DNA of 64,000 nt from positions 59,588 to 123,587 of the forward strand of contig DATETJ010000010.1 of the NCBI GenBank assembly GCA_035283685.1, given 5' to 3'. Position numbers and translations under genes: made by a program. The notes below the pieces were generated by a model, which was given only the letters and a program-made list of their open reading frames with translations, ran no database searches and was not told where the DNA came from. Positions 1 to 8,097 of this stretch are shown in pieces. Position 1 is the stretch's first letter; the number at the start of each line of letters is the position of its first letter. This DNA comes from Candidatus Bathyarchaeia archaeon (lineage in GTDB: Archaea > Thermoproteota > Bathyarchaeia > Bathyarchaeales > Bathyarchaeaceae).

Positions 1-785
1 TTCAACCCATAATCTGGATGGGCTTGTTCGGAAAAGCCATGAACTTAGGCGCGGTGTTTACCAACTTCAACCCAACTTTGCCACCCACAGTTCCCGTCGA
101 AGTTCGACCCCTTATTGAGCAGGCAATGTCTGAATTGTCAAAGCAATTGCTTGTGGACACATTCGGTACTCAGGATTACTTCTCCTACATGTCGGTGGGC
201 ATACTCACATTTGTCGTACTGTTCACAACAATGTTCAGCGGCATATCAATTGTCTGGGATCGCCGCTTGGGCTTCTTGAACAAAGTCTTAAGCACACCCG
301 TGGCTAGAGGCTCGATAATAATGTCTAAAGTGTTGTCAGCTGTGATGCGCTCACTACTGCAAGCAGCCATAATCTTAGGCTTCGCCTCTCTCCTAGGCTT
401 GACACCAAGCGCAACGTTCAGTCCGATAAATCTACTAGGAGTTTTCGCAGCATTATTCCTCATCAGCATAGGTTTGTCTGCGATTTTCATTTTGATTGCC
501 ATACGCTCGACGAGATGGGAAACTCAGATGGCTGTTATGAATCTGCTCAACCTGCCTCTGCTATTCTCAAGCAATACGTTGTTTCCGATTCACCTGATGC
601 CTGACTGGCTGCAAACCGTAGCGAGAGTAAACCCAATAACCTATGTTAATGATGCAACTCGGCAACTCATCCTCTACGAACTAGACATGCAGAAACTTCT
701 CTTTGACTTTACGTACTTGGGCGTATTCGCATTAGTCTTCACATCAATCGGCATATTGCTCTCATGGAAATACCTAACCCGGTAG
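1..785 (+). CDS. ABC-2 type exporter permease, 5' truncated
   Basis: Membrane permease of an ABC-2 (drug/polysaccharide export) transporter. The visible part holds about five hydrophobic helices and ends at a TAG at 783-785. An ATG at 18 could be read as the start, but the same frame stays open to base 3 and gives QPIIW before MGLFG. That matches the N-terminal membrane helix of this family, so the gene very probably begins before the window. The family-typical PxxYVxDAxR-like segment near the C-terminus (residues NPITYVNDATRQ) is present. It lies 17 bases before an ABC ATPase gene and is probably co-transcribed with it. The substrate cannot be deduced. Confidence 0.85.
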   Translation, partial: QPIIWMGLFGKAMNLGAVFTNFNPTLPPTVPVEVRPLIEQAMSELSKQLLVDTFGTQDYFSYMSVGILTFVVLFTTMFSGISIVWDRRLGFLNKVLSTPVARGSIIMSKVLSAVMRSLLQAAIILGFASLLGLTPSATFSPINLLGVFAALFLISIGLSAIFILIAIRSTRWETQMAVMNLLNLPLLFSSNTLFPIHLMPDWLQTVARVNPITYVNDATRQLILYELDMQKLLFDFTYLGVFALVFTSIGILLSWKYLTR

Positions 786-802
786 TATAGGCGTGACCAG
801 AA

Positions 803-1501
803 ATGACAACAGTCGTTGAAGCAGTTGACCTGAAGAAAACCTACGTGCTTGGCAAGGTACCTGTAGATGCTCTCTGCGGCATTGACTTGAAGGTTGATAA
901 AGGCGATTTCCTAGCCATCCTTGGCCCCTCTGGAAGCGGCAAATCCACGCTACTAAACATGATAGGAGCCTTGGACAAACCGACTAACGGCAAGATCCTA
1001 ATCGAAGGCATTGACGTTTCAACACTAAGCGACAATCAACTGGCAGATTTGCGGCGCAATATTGGCTTCGTGTTTCAATTCTTCAATCTCATACCGCGAT
1101 TCAGCGCCCGCGAAAACGTTGAGCTGGCCATGGCTGTCACCGACATCGGTAGAAACGAGAGAAAAAAACGAGCTGACCAGCTTCTTGAATCTGTGGGCTT
1201 GAAAGAAAGAACAAGTCACAAGCCAACTGAACTGAGTGGCGGCGAACAGCAAAGAGTTGCGATTGCACGAGCGTTGGCAAACAATCCCAAGTTCTTGATC
1301 ATGGACGAGCCCACGGGAAACATCGACTCCAAAACAGCTGGCGAAATAGTTGAGTTGATTAAGCGGCTAAACGAAGAGCAAGGAGTCACGATAATCTTGG
1401 TTACCCATGATGCCCACATGGCGGCTAAAGCCAAGCGAATGGTGCAGATGCTTGACGGCGTCATAGTGCAGGAGACGGTTAATGAACATGAAAGCAAATG
1501 A
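803..1501 (+). CDS. ABC transporter ATP-binding protein, MacB/LolD type
   Basis: Cytoplasmic ATPase subunit of 232 residues. Walker A GPSGSGKST lies near residue 42, the signature LSGGEQQRVAIARAL near 144, and Walker B FLIMDEPTGNID near 165, followed by the switch histidine in VTHD. The LSGGEQQR signature together with the TGNIDSKT stretch is typical of the MacB/LolD/FtsE-like branch that powers FtsX-fold permeases. It overlaps the downstream FtsX-type permease by 20 bases, which suggests translational coupling, so its partner is more likely that permease than the ABC-2 protein upstream. Confidence 0.93.
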   Translation: MTTVVEAVDLKKTYVLGKVPVDALCGIDLKVDKGDFLAILGPSGSGKSTLLNMIGALDKPTNGKILIEGIDVSTLSDNQLADLRRNIGFVFQFFNLIPRFSARENVELAMAVTDIGRNERKKRADQLLESVGLKERTSHKPTELSGGEQQRVAIARALANNPKFLIMDEPTGNIDSKTAGEIVELIKRLNEEQGVTIILVTHDAHMAAKAKRMVQMLDGVIVQETVNEHESK

Positions 1502-2765
1502 CATCTTCTCGTATGCTTTCAGCGCGATCAAGTTGAGAAAACTGCGTGCCGGTTTGACAACCTTGGGCGTGGTTATCGGCATCGCTGCAATAGTCGCTTT
1601 GCTGTCGCTTGGACAAGGATTCCAAGATGCAATTACAGCGCAGTTTGAGAAAGGCTTTGCGACGAACACGTTGATTGTTTCTCCACGCGGCTTTCAGGGC
1701 GAGTCCAGCTACCAGTTGCTTGTAAACGACACCGCGACAATTGAGAGCATTGAAAACGTGACCTTGGCGGTGCCGGTGATCCAGAAGACCGTCTACGCGA
1801 AAATAGGCGAAAGAACCTTCATAATCAATGTGGCAGGAGTCGACTTTTCAGAATACGGCGGCATTTTCGACTCTACCTTCATTGCTGAAAGCGGAAACAT
1901 TCCATCGAACCCCAAAAGCGACGCGATCGTAGTTGGCGCACGCATACACGATCCATGGCAGAATGGCACAACGCTGGCCAATGTAGGCGACTCCGTAGAA
2001 ATCATCTGGACCACATTCAGTAGCGGTTTCACACGCAAGAATGAAACCTACACTGGCCATGTTGTAGCTGTTTTGAAAGAGGTTGGCGGCTTCAGCTTTG
2101 GCGGGCCTTCAGACATAGGCGTTTACATTCCAATTTCGAAGGCTGAAGACTTCTTTGGCAGTCAGGAAGTCAACTCAATTATTGCGCAGTTGAAGGACAG
2201 TGAAGACGCTACTATTAATGATGTTTCGGAAGCGATCAGAAATGCTTTCGGTGGTCAAGTGTCTGTGACTTCGTCAACCGCTGTTTTGGGCACTATTGCG
2301 TCGGTCTTCTCTTTCATTGAGCTTTTCCTCGCGGGCGTTGCTGGCATCTCGCTTCTGGTGGCTGGCATAGGCATAATGAACATCATGATCGTGTCATTAA
2401 TGGAGCGGACAAGAGAAATAGGCATACTGAAAGCTCTCGGAATGAAAGGACGAACCGTTCTGTTGATCTTCCTAAGCGAAGCCATAATCATCGGTCTCTT
2501 GGGAGCAATAATCGGCATTGCGTTAGGCGTAGGCTTGGCTGAAGGAGTTGCACGATTCGGTTTCTTAGCCATGGAAGGGCAAGGCTTCAGGCAGGGCGGA
2601 CCCATGAATCAAGATACAACTGATCTTACGATAACGCCTGTTCTGACGCCCACGGTTTTTGTTGGAGCTTTTTCCTTCGGCTTGCTGGTCAGCATGATTT
2701 TCGCGTTGTACCCAGCTTGGCGGGCTTCAAAACTTAAACCAGTGGATGCTTTAAGATACGAATAA
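1482..2765 (+). CDS. MacB-like FtsX-fold permease
   Basis: Permease of 427 residues. An N-terminal helix with the motif KLRAGLTTLGVVIGIAAIVAL is followed by a large extracytoplasmic domain (about residues 45-260, MacB_PCD type). Three C-terminal helices carry the FtsX domain, including GIMNIMIVSLMERTREIGILKALG and a final PAWRASKLKPVDALRYE. This is the complete four-helix architecture of MacB-class proteins, which use ATP hydrolysis to drive conformational change in an external domain. The start overlaps the ATPase gene. Substrate unknown; lipoprotein, peptide or small-molecule export are the usual options. Confidence 0.92.
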   Translation: MNMKANDIFSYAFSAIKLRKLRAGLTTLGVVIGIAAIVALLSLGQGFQDAITAQFEKGFATNTLIVSPRGFQGESSYQLLVNDTATIESIENVTLAVPVIQKTVYAKIGERTFIINVAGVDFSEYGGIFDSTFIAESGNIPSNPKSDAIVVGARIHDPWQNGTTLANVGDSVEIIWTTFSSGFTRKNETYTGHVVAVLKEVGGFSFGGPSDIGVYIPISKAEDFFGSQEVNSIIAQLKDSEDATINDVSEAIRNAFGGQVSVTSSTAVLGTIASVFSFIELFLAGVAGISLLVAGIGIMNIMIVSLMERTREIGILKALGMKGRTVLLIFLSEAIIIGLLGAIIGIALGVGLAEGVARFGFLAMEGQGFRQGGPMNQDTTDLTITPVLTPTVFVGAFSFGLLVSMIFALYPAWRASKLKPVDALRYE

Positions 2766-2786
2766 AACCGAACCTATACGTGTGAA

Positions 2787-3479
2787 GTGAGACCCCTGTC
2801 GCCCGCCAGACTGAAAGTGAAGGCTTTGCTCCTAGATTTGGACGGCACTCTGGTAGACTCTACTGAAGCCCTTAAAGAAGCTGGCAGAGCTGGATTCATT
2901 GCTTTGGGCTTGTCCAATGTCGATTATGGCAAAACAGCGTTTGAGGTTGCCCGCAGACTTGAACAGGACTTGCCGATAGATGAGTTGTTTTCCAAGTTTC
3001 GCATGGGAAAGGAAGCTGAGGAGAGGTTTCTTCCAGCATACTTGGACGCCTATTATTCGGCAGTCATAACGAAGAGTAAGCCTTTCCCCAAGATTAGAGA
3101 AACGTTGGCGGCTCTCTCAACGCGTTTCCCCTTAGGCTTGATAACTCTGCGCTACGTTGTCCGAGAACAGATAATCGATGAACTGGAGCATTTGGGGTTG
3201 AGGAAATTCTTCCGAGTTGTGGTCACAGCCCTAGACGTAGAGAAGCCTAAACCGTCGCCAGACGCATTGCTCGTGGCTGCCAAAAAACTTGGCGTTCCCA
3301 TCAGCCAATGCGCCATAGTGGGCGATTCAATCGTGGATGTTCAAGCGGGAAAAGCGGCGGGAGCTAAGACCATTGCTGTATTGACAGGCTTATTTAGCCG
3401 CAAAGAGTTGGCCACCATGAGACCAGACCTGGTGCTAAAGAGTGCGGGTGAGCTTCCAACACATATATCTACAAGTTAG
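2787..3479 (+). CDS. HAD-superfamily phosphatase (subfamily IA)
   Basis: A 230-residue haloacid dehalogenase-fold hydrolase starting with GTG. Motif I is DLDGTLVDS (nucleophile Asp near residue 17), motif II is the Thr in LITLR, motif III is the Lys in EKPKPSP, and motif IV is the GDS/VD pair in VGDSIVDVQAGKAAG. A helical cap lies between motifs I and II, as in phosphoglycolate phosphatase and related subfamily IA enzymes. Motif I and the LITLR segment favour a small-molecule phosphatase. The exact substrate cannot be read from sequence. It starts 21 bases after the permease gene, so it may share that transcript. Confidence 0.88.
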   Translation: MRPLSPARLKVKALLLDLDGTLVDSTEALKEAGRAGFIALGLSNVDYGKTAFEVARRLEQDLPIDELFSKFRMGKEAEERFLPAYLDAYYSAVITKSKPFPKIRETLAALSTRFPLGLITLRYVVREQIIDELEHLGLRKFFRVVVTALDVEKPKPSPDALLVAAKKLGVPISQCAIVGDSIVDVQAGKAAGAKTIAVLTGLFSRKELATMRPDLVLKSAGELPTHISTS

Positions 3480-3520
3480 GCAAATGTTCAATATTCGGGA
3501 AAAGAGGACGGAAAAATAGC

Positions 3521-4105
3521 ATGAATGGAAAATTGTTGGCAGTTGGAGTAATATTAGCTGTCGTCATCGCAGTCGGCATCTTCGCCTTTCTCTACTACGG
3601 AACCTACAACAGTCTCGTCGGCTATGAAGCATCCGTTGACGAAAAGTGGGCGCAAGTGCAGGGGGCGCTTCAGAGGCGCTATGATCTGATACCAAGGGTT
3701 GTCAACGTAACAAGACAATACTTGGGATATGAAGCAGCAATCCTCACAGAGATAACTGCGCTTAGAAGCCAATGGGCAGCTGCCCTTCAATCGGGAAACC
3801 CTGATACAATCACCAATGCGACGGGGAATATGGAAGACGGCCTGTCCAGACTGATCGTGGTCGTCGAGTCATATCCTGAACTTAAAGCCTCAGAGGTCAT
3901 GGTGGGTCTTATATCCGAGCTAGAAGGCACAGAAAACAGGATCCAAACCGAACGCATGAGGTTTAACGAGGCTGTCAGGGATTACAACCGTGGCATCAAA
4001 CTCTTCCCAGCTAATCTCTGGGCAGGTGGCTGGGGATTCGAGAGGAGAGAGTATTTCCAAGCTAAAGTTGGAGCAGAAGAACCGCCGCCAGTACCATCTG
4101 ATTAA
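3521..4105 (+). CDS. LemA family membrane protein
   Basis: A 194-residue protein with an N-terminal membrane helix (about residues 4-26) and a long helical cytoplasmic or external domain. The segment around DEKWAQVQGALQRRYDLIPRVVNVTR is characteristic of the LemA family (YNxLVxxREAVDxAWSxIDVQLKRRHDLIPNLV in bacteria). The C-terminal motif usually containing YN and FP is represented by RDYNRGIKLFPANLWA. LemA proteins have no assigned enzymatic activity. They are commonly found next to TPM-domain proteins, and the next gene here is one. Confidence 0.9.
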   Translation: MNGKLLAVGVILAVVIAVGIFAFLYYGTYNSLVGYEASVDEKWAQVQGALQRRYDLIPRVVNVTRQYLGYEAAILTEITALRSQWAAALQSGNPDTITNATGNMEDGLSRLIVVVESYPELKASEVMVGLISELEGTENRIQTERMRFNEAVRDYNRGIKLFPANLWAGGWGFERREYFQAKVGAEEPPPVPSD

Positions 4106-4128
4106 GCTTCGTTGAAGAAGGACGCGGA

Positions 4129-4944
4129 ATGCCCGAATCATCGAGGCGCCGATTCTTCTTTGCCTTTTTCATAGTCCTCATTTTTGCCGCTGCACCACTG
4201 ACCACCGCGCAAGTCGTCGATGAATTGTGGGTTGACGAAATTGAGACCTATCTTTTCCAAGTGGATTATGACACAACGGCTGAGATTGTCGTGTACATTG
4301 TGCAGTCGCTTCGAGGACACGGCATCAAGGACAGCGATGGAAACGAAATTAATGAGATAGTCCAGCTTGGTGTTCACATCTTTAATGAAGTGCCTTTGCC
4401 CACTCCGAACGGAGACGTGGTAGGAATAGGCAAGAAAGACTTGCATAATGGCGTTCTCGTCTTGATCGCCATGGAGGAGCGCGAGTGGCGAATTGAAGTG
4501 GGCTATGGCTTAGGAGGAGATATTACTGATATAGAGGCCAAAATGATAGCTGAAACTTACCTAGTTCCAAGATTTCAGGAAGGCAACTATGGCGAGGGCT
4601 TGTATGACACCGTGGTTGCTTTGTCAGAGGAGATTCCCATACCTAACCCAGTTCCAGGCTTGCCATTAAGGAGCAGATACTTTTACGAGAACCTTAACCC
4701 GCCAGCGGGGATTGAGCTTCCGCTTTGGCTCATTGCTGTAATTGCCGTCGTTGTCGGCGCAGTCATAGTTGTCGTTGTCATAGTTCTGGTGTATCTGGTT
4801 AGAACAGGTAGAATAAGGCCGGAGAGATGGCGGTCTACTGGTCGAGGTGGAGGCGGTTGGGGTGGAGGGCGGTCACCGTCTGGAGGTGGAGGTAGAGGTG
4901 GAGGGGGTCGTTCTGGCGGTGGTGGCGCGGGGGGCAAGTGGTGA
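4129..4944 (+). CDS. TPM-domain membrane protein with Gly-rich tail
   Basis: A 271-residue exported protein: N-terminal signal or anchor helix (about residues 8-24), a TPM domain (about 30-170) containing NGVLVLIAMEEREWRIEVGYGLGGDITD, then a membrane helix (about 200-222) and a tail made largely of Gly, Arg and Ser. This is the YgcG/TPM architecture, including the glycine-rich end. Domain function is uncertain: plant TPM proteins have been linked to photosystem II assembly and phosphatase activity. It follows the LemA gene by 23 bases, so the two very likely form an operon. The low-complexity tail has shadow open frames on the other strand that should not be annotated. Confidence 0.88.
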   Translation: MPESSRRRFFFAFFIVLIFAAAPLTTAQVVDELWVDEIETYLFQVDYDTTAEIVVYIVQSLRGHGIKDSDGNEINEIVQLGVHIFNEVPLPTPNGDVVGIGKKDLHNGVLVLIAMEEREWRIEVGYGLGGDITDIEAKMIAETYLVPRFQEGNYGEGLYDTVVALSEEIPIPNPVPGLPLRSRYFYENLNPPAGIELPLWLIAVIAVVVGAVIVVVVIVLVYLVRTGRIRPERWRSTGRGGGGWGGGRSPSGGGGRGGGGRSGGGGAGGKW

Positions 4945-4955
4945 CGAACAGAAAA

Positions 4956-5153
4956 TTAGCGGAGTCTCAGACCGGTTAGTTTCTTGTTTTGCCAGCTGAA
5001 GCGTCGTATGTGTGTGGTTTCGCCGTAGCCGCAGGCTGCGCAGCGTTTTTTGGTGACGTGGTAGCTTCGTCTGCCGCAGCGTCGGCATTTTATGTGCACG
5101 GTTTTGCCCATGTGGCGTCCGAATGAAGATGTGCCCTTGCTTATGCGTGGCAT
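4956..5153 (-). CDS. rpl37e: 50S ribosomal protein L37e
   Basis: A 65-residue zinc-finger protein of the large ribosomal subunit, found only in archaea and eukaryotes. It has the family's start (MPRISKGTSSFGRH), a CxxC pair at HIKCRRCGRRSYH and a second at KRCAACGYG, which together bind one zinc, followed by RRFSWQNKKL. Full length for archaea. It begins 15 bases after the Lsm gene on the same strand; the Lsm-L37e pairing is a well-known archaeal arrangement that links rRNA contact with RNA metabolism. Confidence 0.97.
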   Translation of the reverse strand: MPRISKGTSSFGRHMGKTVHIKCRRCGRRSYHVTKKRCAACGYGETTHIRRFSWQNKKLTGLRLR

Positions 5154-5168
5154 GGTCGGGTTTCACTC

Positions 5169-5402
5169 TTAGCGTGGAGGCGGAGAAATTAGGATGACGT
5201 TGTCGCCTCTCACAATGATGACTCCGAGCTTTCGTAGGTTCTCGGTGTTTGTGGTGTCTTCGGTTTCTTCTAGGACTAGGTTGAGGTGTTGGTCGTAGCC
5301 TTTGAGTCTGCCTCGTAGGCTTTTGCCGCCTTTTAGCCGTACGAGTACGATTTTGCCTAGGCTTTCTTCAAGTATTTGTGTGGTCATTTCGCTCATGTGC
5401 AA
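5169..5402 (-). CDS. Sm-like archaeal protein (Lsm)
   Basis: A 77-residue Sm-fold protein that is expected to assemble into a heptameric ring binding U-rich RNA. Sm1 covers LGKIVLVRLKGGKSLRGRLKGYDQHLNLVLEE and includes the conserved Gly and the DxHxNLVL segment. Sm2 has IVRGDNVILISPP, with the RGDNV motif that contacts uridines. A TATA-like element lies about 30 bases upstream on the same strand. It is the first gene of an Lsm-L37e operon. Confidence 0.96.
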   Translation of the reverse strand: MHMSEMTTQILEESLGKIVLVRLKGGKSLRGRLKGYDQHLNLVLEETEDTTNTENLRKLGVIIVRGDNVILISPPPR

Positions 5403-5431
5403 TGCCTTCTCGATGTATCGTTGTAAATCTG

Positions 5432-5463
5432 CCTTTTATAGAGGATGCCAACATAATTTAAAG
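5432..5463. promoter_or_regulatory. divergent TATA-like boxes, Lsm and PUA genes
   Basis: The 90-base gap between the Lsm start (5402, minus) and the PUA start (5493, plus) holds two archaeal-style TATA-like elements. Read on the minus strand, 5441-5432 gives CTATAAAAGG, placing the likely start site about 8-12 bases before the Lsm ATG. On the plus strand, 5456-5463 reads ATTTAAAG, about 30 bases before the PUA ATG. Both spacings fit short leader or leaderless archaeal transcripts. Transcription starts are inferred. Confidence 0.5.
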
Positions 5464-5492
5464 GTTGTTGCACACGGGTTGATGAGAGCGTT

Positions 5493-5993
5493 ATGCCCGA
5501 GACTATGCGTAGACAGTTTCTGAGAGAGAAAGACGCCGCAAAGCTGTTGGATGAGTTTTCAGGGAAACTGAGAATCGACTTGAAAGAGCTGCTGCAGACG
5601 AAGAAGCCGAGTGTGGAAGTGGCTGAGAACCCGGATGCTGAACTGATTTATCTTGGTGGTAAACCGTTGGCTGCTAGGCTCAAGGGCGTGCTTGTTCCAA
5701 CTTTGTTGTTTGAGAAGGCGTTGCTGCGTCTTCCTAAGATCGTGGTGAATATGGGTGCGGTGCCGCACATTTGTAACGGTGCGGATGTTCTGGCGCCTGG
5801 CGTGGTTAAAGTTGATGGGGCTTTCTTGGCAAACGACTTTGCGGTTGTGGTTGATGAGCGGCATCGGAAGCCGTTGGCTGTGGTTATCGCTCTGGTTGAC
5901 TCGGAAGCTATTCGCGGATTGGCTCGGGGTAAGGTTGCGGGGAATCTTCATTATGTGGGTGATGCGCTATGGAGCCTGCTGAAGAAGGGGTGA
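5493..5993 (+). CDS. PUA-domain RNA-binding protein, MCT-1/Tma20-like
   Basis: A 166-residue protein with a pre-PUA domain (about residues 1-75) and a C-terminal PUA domain (about 80-160). The PUA core PKIVVNMGAVPHICNGADVLAPGVVKVDGAF and the later GNLHYVGDALW fit the archaeal homologues of eukaryotic MCT-1/Tma20 and eIF2D. Those eukaryotic proteins act on initiator tRNA and 40S recycling; the archaeal function is inferred to be translation-related RNA binding. The context (Lsm and L37e divergently upstream) supports that. Confidence 0.9.
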   Translation: MPETMRRQFLREKDAAKLLDEFSGKLRIDLKELLQTKKPSVEVAENPDAELIYLGGKPLAARLKGVLVPTLLFEKALLRLPKIVVNMGAVPHICNGADVLAPGVVKVDGAFLANDFAVVVDERHRKPLAVVIALVDSEAIRGLARGKVAGNLHYVGDALWSLLKKG

Positions 5994-6091
5994 GAGTAGG
6001 CGATTATTTGGTTATTTGTGTTACAAAAATAATATTTATACGGTTGTGGAGACAAGGGTGAACATAGAACTCGGTAGGCGCTGATGGGAAC

Positions 6092-6337
6092 TTGGCTAAG
6101 ACTCCTGAAAGCTGCCCCGGCTTGTCTCAGTTTATGAGGCCTACGCCGTCGTATTTCAAGTGTCCTCATTGTCAGGGTGATGTGGAGATTTGGAGTGATG
6201 AGGAGTGTGCTTCGTGTCCGCGTTGTGGAACCATGGTTTCGAAGGGTAAGGTTCAGTCGTGTCTCGATTATTGCGAGTTTGCTGAGAAGTGTAAGGGTTT
6301 GATTGATGCTAGGAAGCGGGAGAGAGGCGAAGTTTAA
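6092..6337 (+). CDS. small zinc-ribbon protein
   Basis: An 81-residue cysteine-rich protein. It carries CPHCQGDVEIWSDEECASCPRCG, a CxxC...CxxC zinc ribbon, followed by SCLDYCEFAEKCKG with three further cysteines. This layout matches a short family found widely in anaerobic archaea and bacteria, sometimes beside HD-domain or redox proteins. The start is a TTG at 6092; an ATG at 6084 is in another frame. No enzymatic function is known. It could be a metal-binding adaptor or a small regulatory protein. Confidence 0.8.
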   Translation: MAKTPESCPGLSQFMRPTPSYFKCPHCQGDVEIWSDEECASCPRCGTMVSKGKVQSCLDYCEFAEKCKGLIDARKRERGEV

Positions 6338-6615
6338 GCCGGATTTGACGTTTGATTCGTTGGTTTTGCTCGTTTTGTAAGGAAAATGTTAATTTTTGGT
6401 TTTTGTGTCGGCTGAATTGTTGGCGTTGATGTTATTTCTTAACATTGTTTGAAAGGCAGTTTTGATGTGTGGTCGGGTTTTCTTATGTTGTGTAGGGGTA
6501 CCAAAGGATTCACAAATATTAAGTGTATCATCATGTATTTGGTATCATTCGAAACAGCTCGGAAAATCGATATGTGAGGTCGGTTAAGGTTCTCTAAAAC
6601 CTGTGTGGAGCTGAA

Positions 6616-7023
6616 TTGAAGTTGCCAAAATTGGGTGAGACTTTAGGCAAGGTTTTTGGAAGGGGTAGGAAGGAAGCTGGGGAGTCTGCGAGTGGTGGGG
6701 AAGAGAAATCTGTTGTCCCTGTGGGTGCCCCTGCTGAGAAGGTGTATTTGAAGGCGTTGCCGCTTCGAGACTTGGAGGATGTGGAGATGATTAAGCAGGA
6801 GGTGAAGTTGGGCAACGTGTTGATTTTGAAGGTGAGTCCTTTGGCTAAGAAGAGCATTGACGACGTGAAGATGGCTGTGAGTCAGCTTATGGAGTTTACG
6901 CAGTCTGTGGGCGGGGACATTGCTAGGCTTGGTGAGGAGCGGGTTGTAATTACGCCTTCGTTCATTCGGATTTGGCGTGAGAAGACTGCGACTGCTGGAG
7001 GAGCCTTGCCTACTGCGGCTTAG
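6616..7023 (+). CDS. sepF: cell division protein SepF (DUF552)
   Basis: A 135-residue protein with a TTG start. Residues 1-15 (MKLPKLGETLGKVFG) can form the amphipathic membrane-targeting helix. A charged linker follows, then the SepF core from about residue 42, with VYLKALPLRDLEDVEMIKQEV and GNVLILKVSPLAKK, and ends in the conserved beta strands. Archaeal SepF anchors FtsZ to the membrane at the division site. Its presence indicates FtsZ-based rather than purely Cdv-based division; ftsZ itself is not in the window. Alternative in-frame starts further in (TTG at residue 3) would remove part of the helix. Confidence 0.9.
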   Translation: MKLPKLGETLGKVFGRGRKEAGESASGGEEKSVVPVGAPAEKVYLKALPLRDLEDVEMIKQEVKLGNVLILKVSPLAKKSIDDVKMAVSQLMEFTQSVGGDIARLGEERVVITPSFIRIWREKTATAGGALPTAA

Positions 7024-7054
7024 GCTGAGTTTGTATTATTCTTGATTCTGTTTC

Positions 7055-7960
7055 CATGTTGCAGCTCTGCGGTTGCAGGAAAAGAAATTTCAAAAGAAGA
7101 AGCAGACCATTAATGAAACAAAACCCCAACATTCAAGAAGTCATTATTTACTTGAGCTAAGCGGAAGTTAATCTGAAACAGAAACCAGCCTACACCCCGT
7201 CCTTGGCAAAGCCAGGCCTAATCTTTGACGAAGCCTGACACAGAACAGTGCGCTAGCAGAGCCTATAAGCACCATACAAGAACCCAAACAGACCCCAAAG
7301 AAACAATGCTCAATGCTTGTTGATGACACTAAGAACGATTGGGCATCAACACCCACACAGCCAGCCGCCTATAACATAGAAGTAGTAGTCCATCAAACAC
7401 GCGAGGCAGACTACTTCTAAAGCAGAAACCCGCTTCGGTGTTATCACCAATCCTAAGCGAAAGTTAATAACATCTGAAAAGAAAACCGCTTTCAACATCC
7501 AAGAAGTTGTTGTGGCAAAACCTTCAACGTCAACAACAACTTCAAAACAGCCACAGCCCTTTTCAACGACCACAAACAGTCTGCGCCTGCATGTTCAACC
7601 TGCAACTGTCCAAGCCACCGTAGCCATGCTGGGCGTTGATGTCACCGAGAACACTTGTATGACGATGTCCACACAGCTTCAGCCAGTAATACGCTCCAAC
7701 ATAGTAGAAGAAGGCGCTAAGCGATTGCTCCCTTCTTCTTTTTGAAATTTCTCTTCCCGCGGTGCTTGCCAACATCGCGAGCTTCATCATCCCAAAAGCC
7801 ACGCAGGGCAACATTAAACGTCACGCATGACTATGTTGAAAGTGCCATTAAGACACAAGCCAACAGAACCAGAAACACCAACCAGAAACCAAACTGAGCC
7901 CAGACCACAACAGAAGAGCCTAACCATCACCGCAAAAAATTTTTTCAGCACTCATAGTAA
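7055..7960 (-). repeat. degenerate dispersed repeat, copy A (double unit)
   Basis: The 1074 bases between sepF and psmB hold no convincing gene; this stretch is a diverged repeat. On the minus strand, 7311-7271 aligns with 44468-44509 over about 40 bases with few mismatches; 7486-7451 and 7188-7155 both align with 44586-44620; 7680-7634 aligns with 44425-44463; and 7960-7775 aligns with 59195-59345. A 28-base A-rich motif around GAAATTTC occurs at 7075-7102 (plus), 7732-7760 (minus) and 44351-44379 (plus), so the copy has inverted ends. Homology ignores reading frame, so it is DNA-level. It could be a decayed mobile element or an extended leader region for psmB. Confidence 0.6.
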
Positions 7961-8097
7961 CCCCCCATTCATTCAGTAATGACTTACTCTACCGTAACGC
8001 TAATTAACAAGTCACCCGTGAATACAATTCTCTCAGTTCCCGACGAGTTTTAACCATTCCGCAATTAGGAACAAGTTTCGGGAGAGAAACAATAAAC

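Noticed and set aside
4683..4937. Proline-rich minus-strand frame opposite the TPM protein tail
   Set aside because: It is the shadow of the Gly-rich tail of the plus-strand gene.
7512..7814. Overlapping 75-83-codon frames within repeat copy A
   Set aside because: The homologous DNA at 44.3-44.8 kb does not keep the same reading frames, so coding is unlikely.
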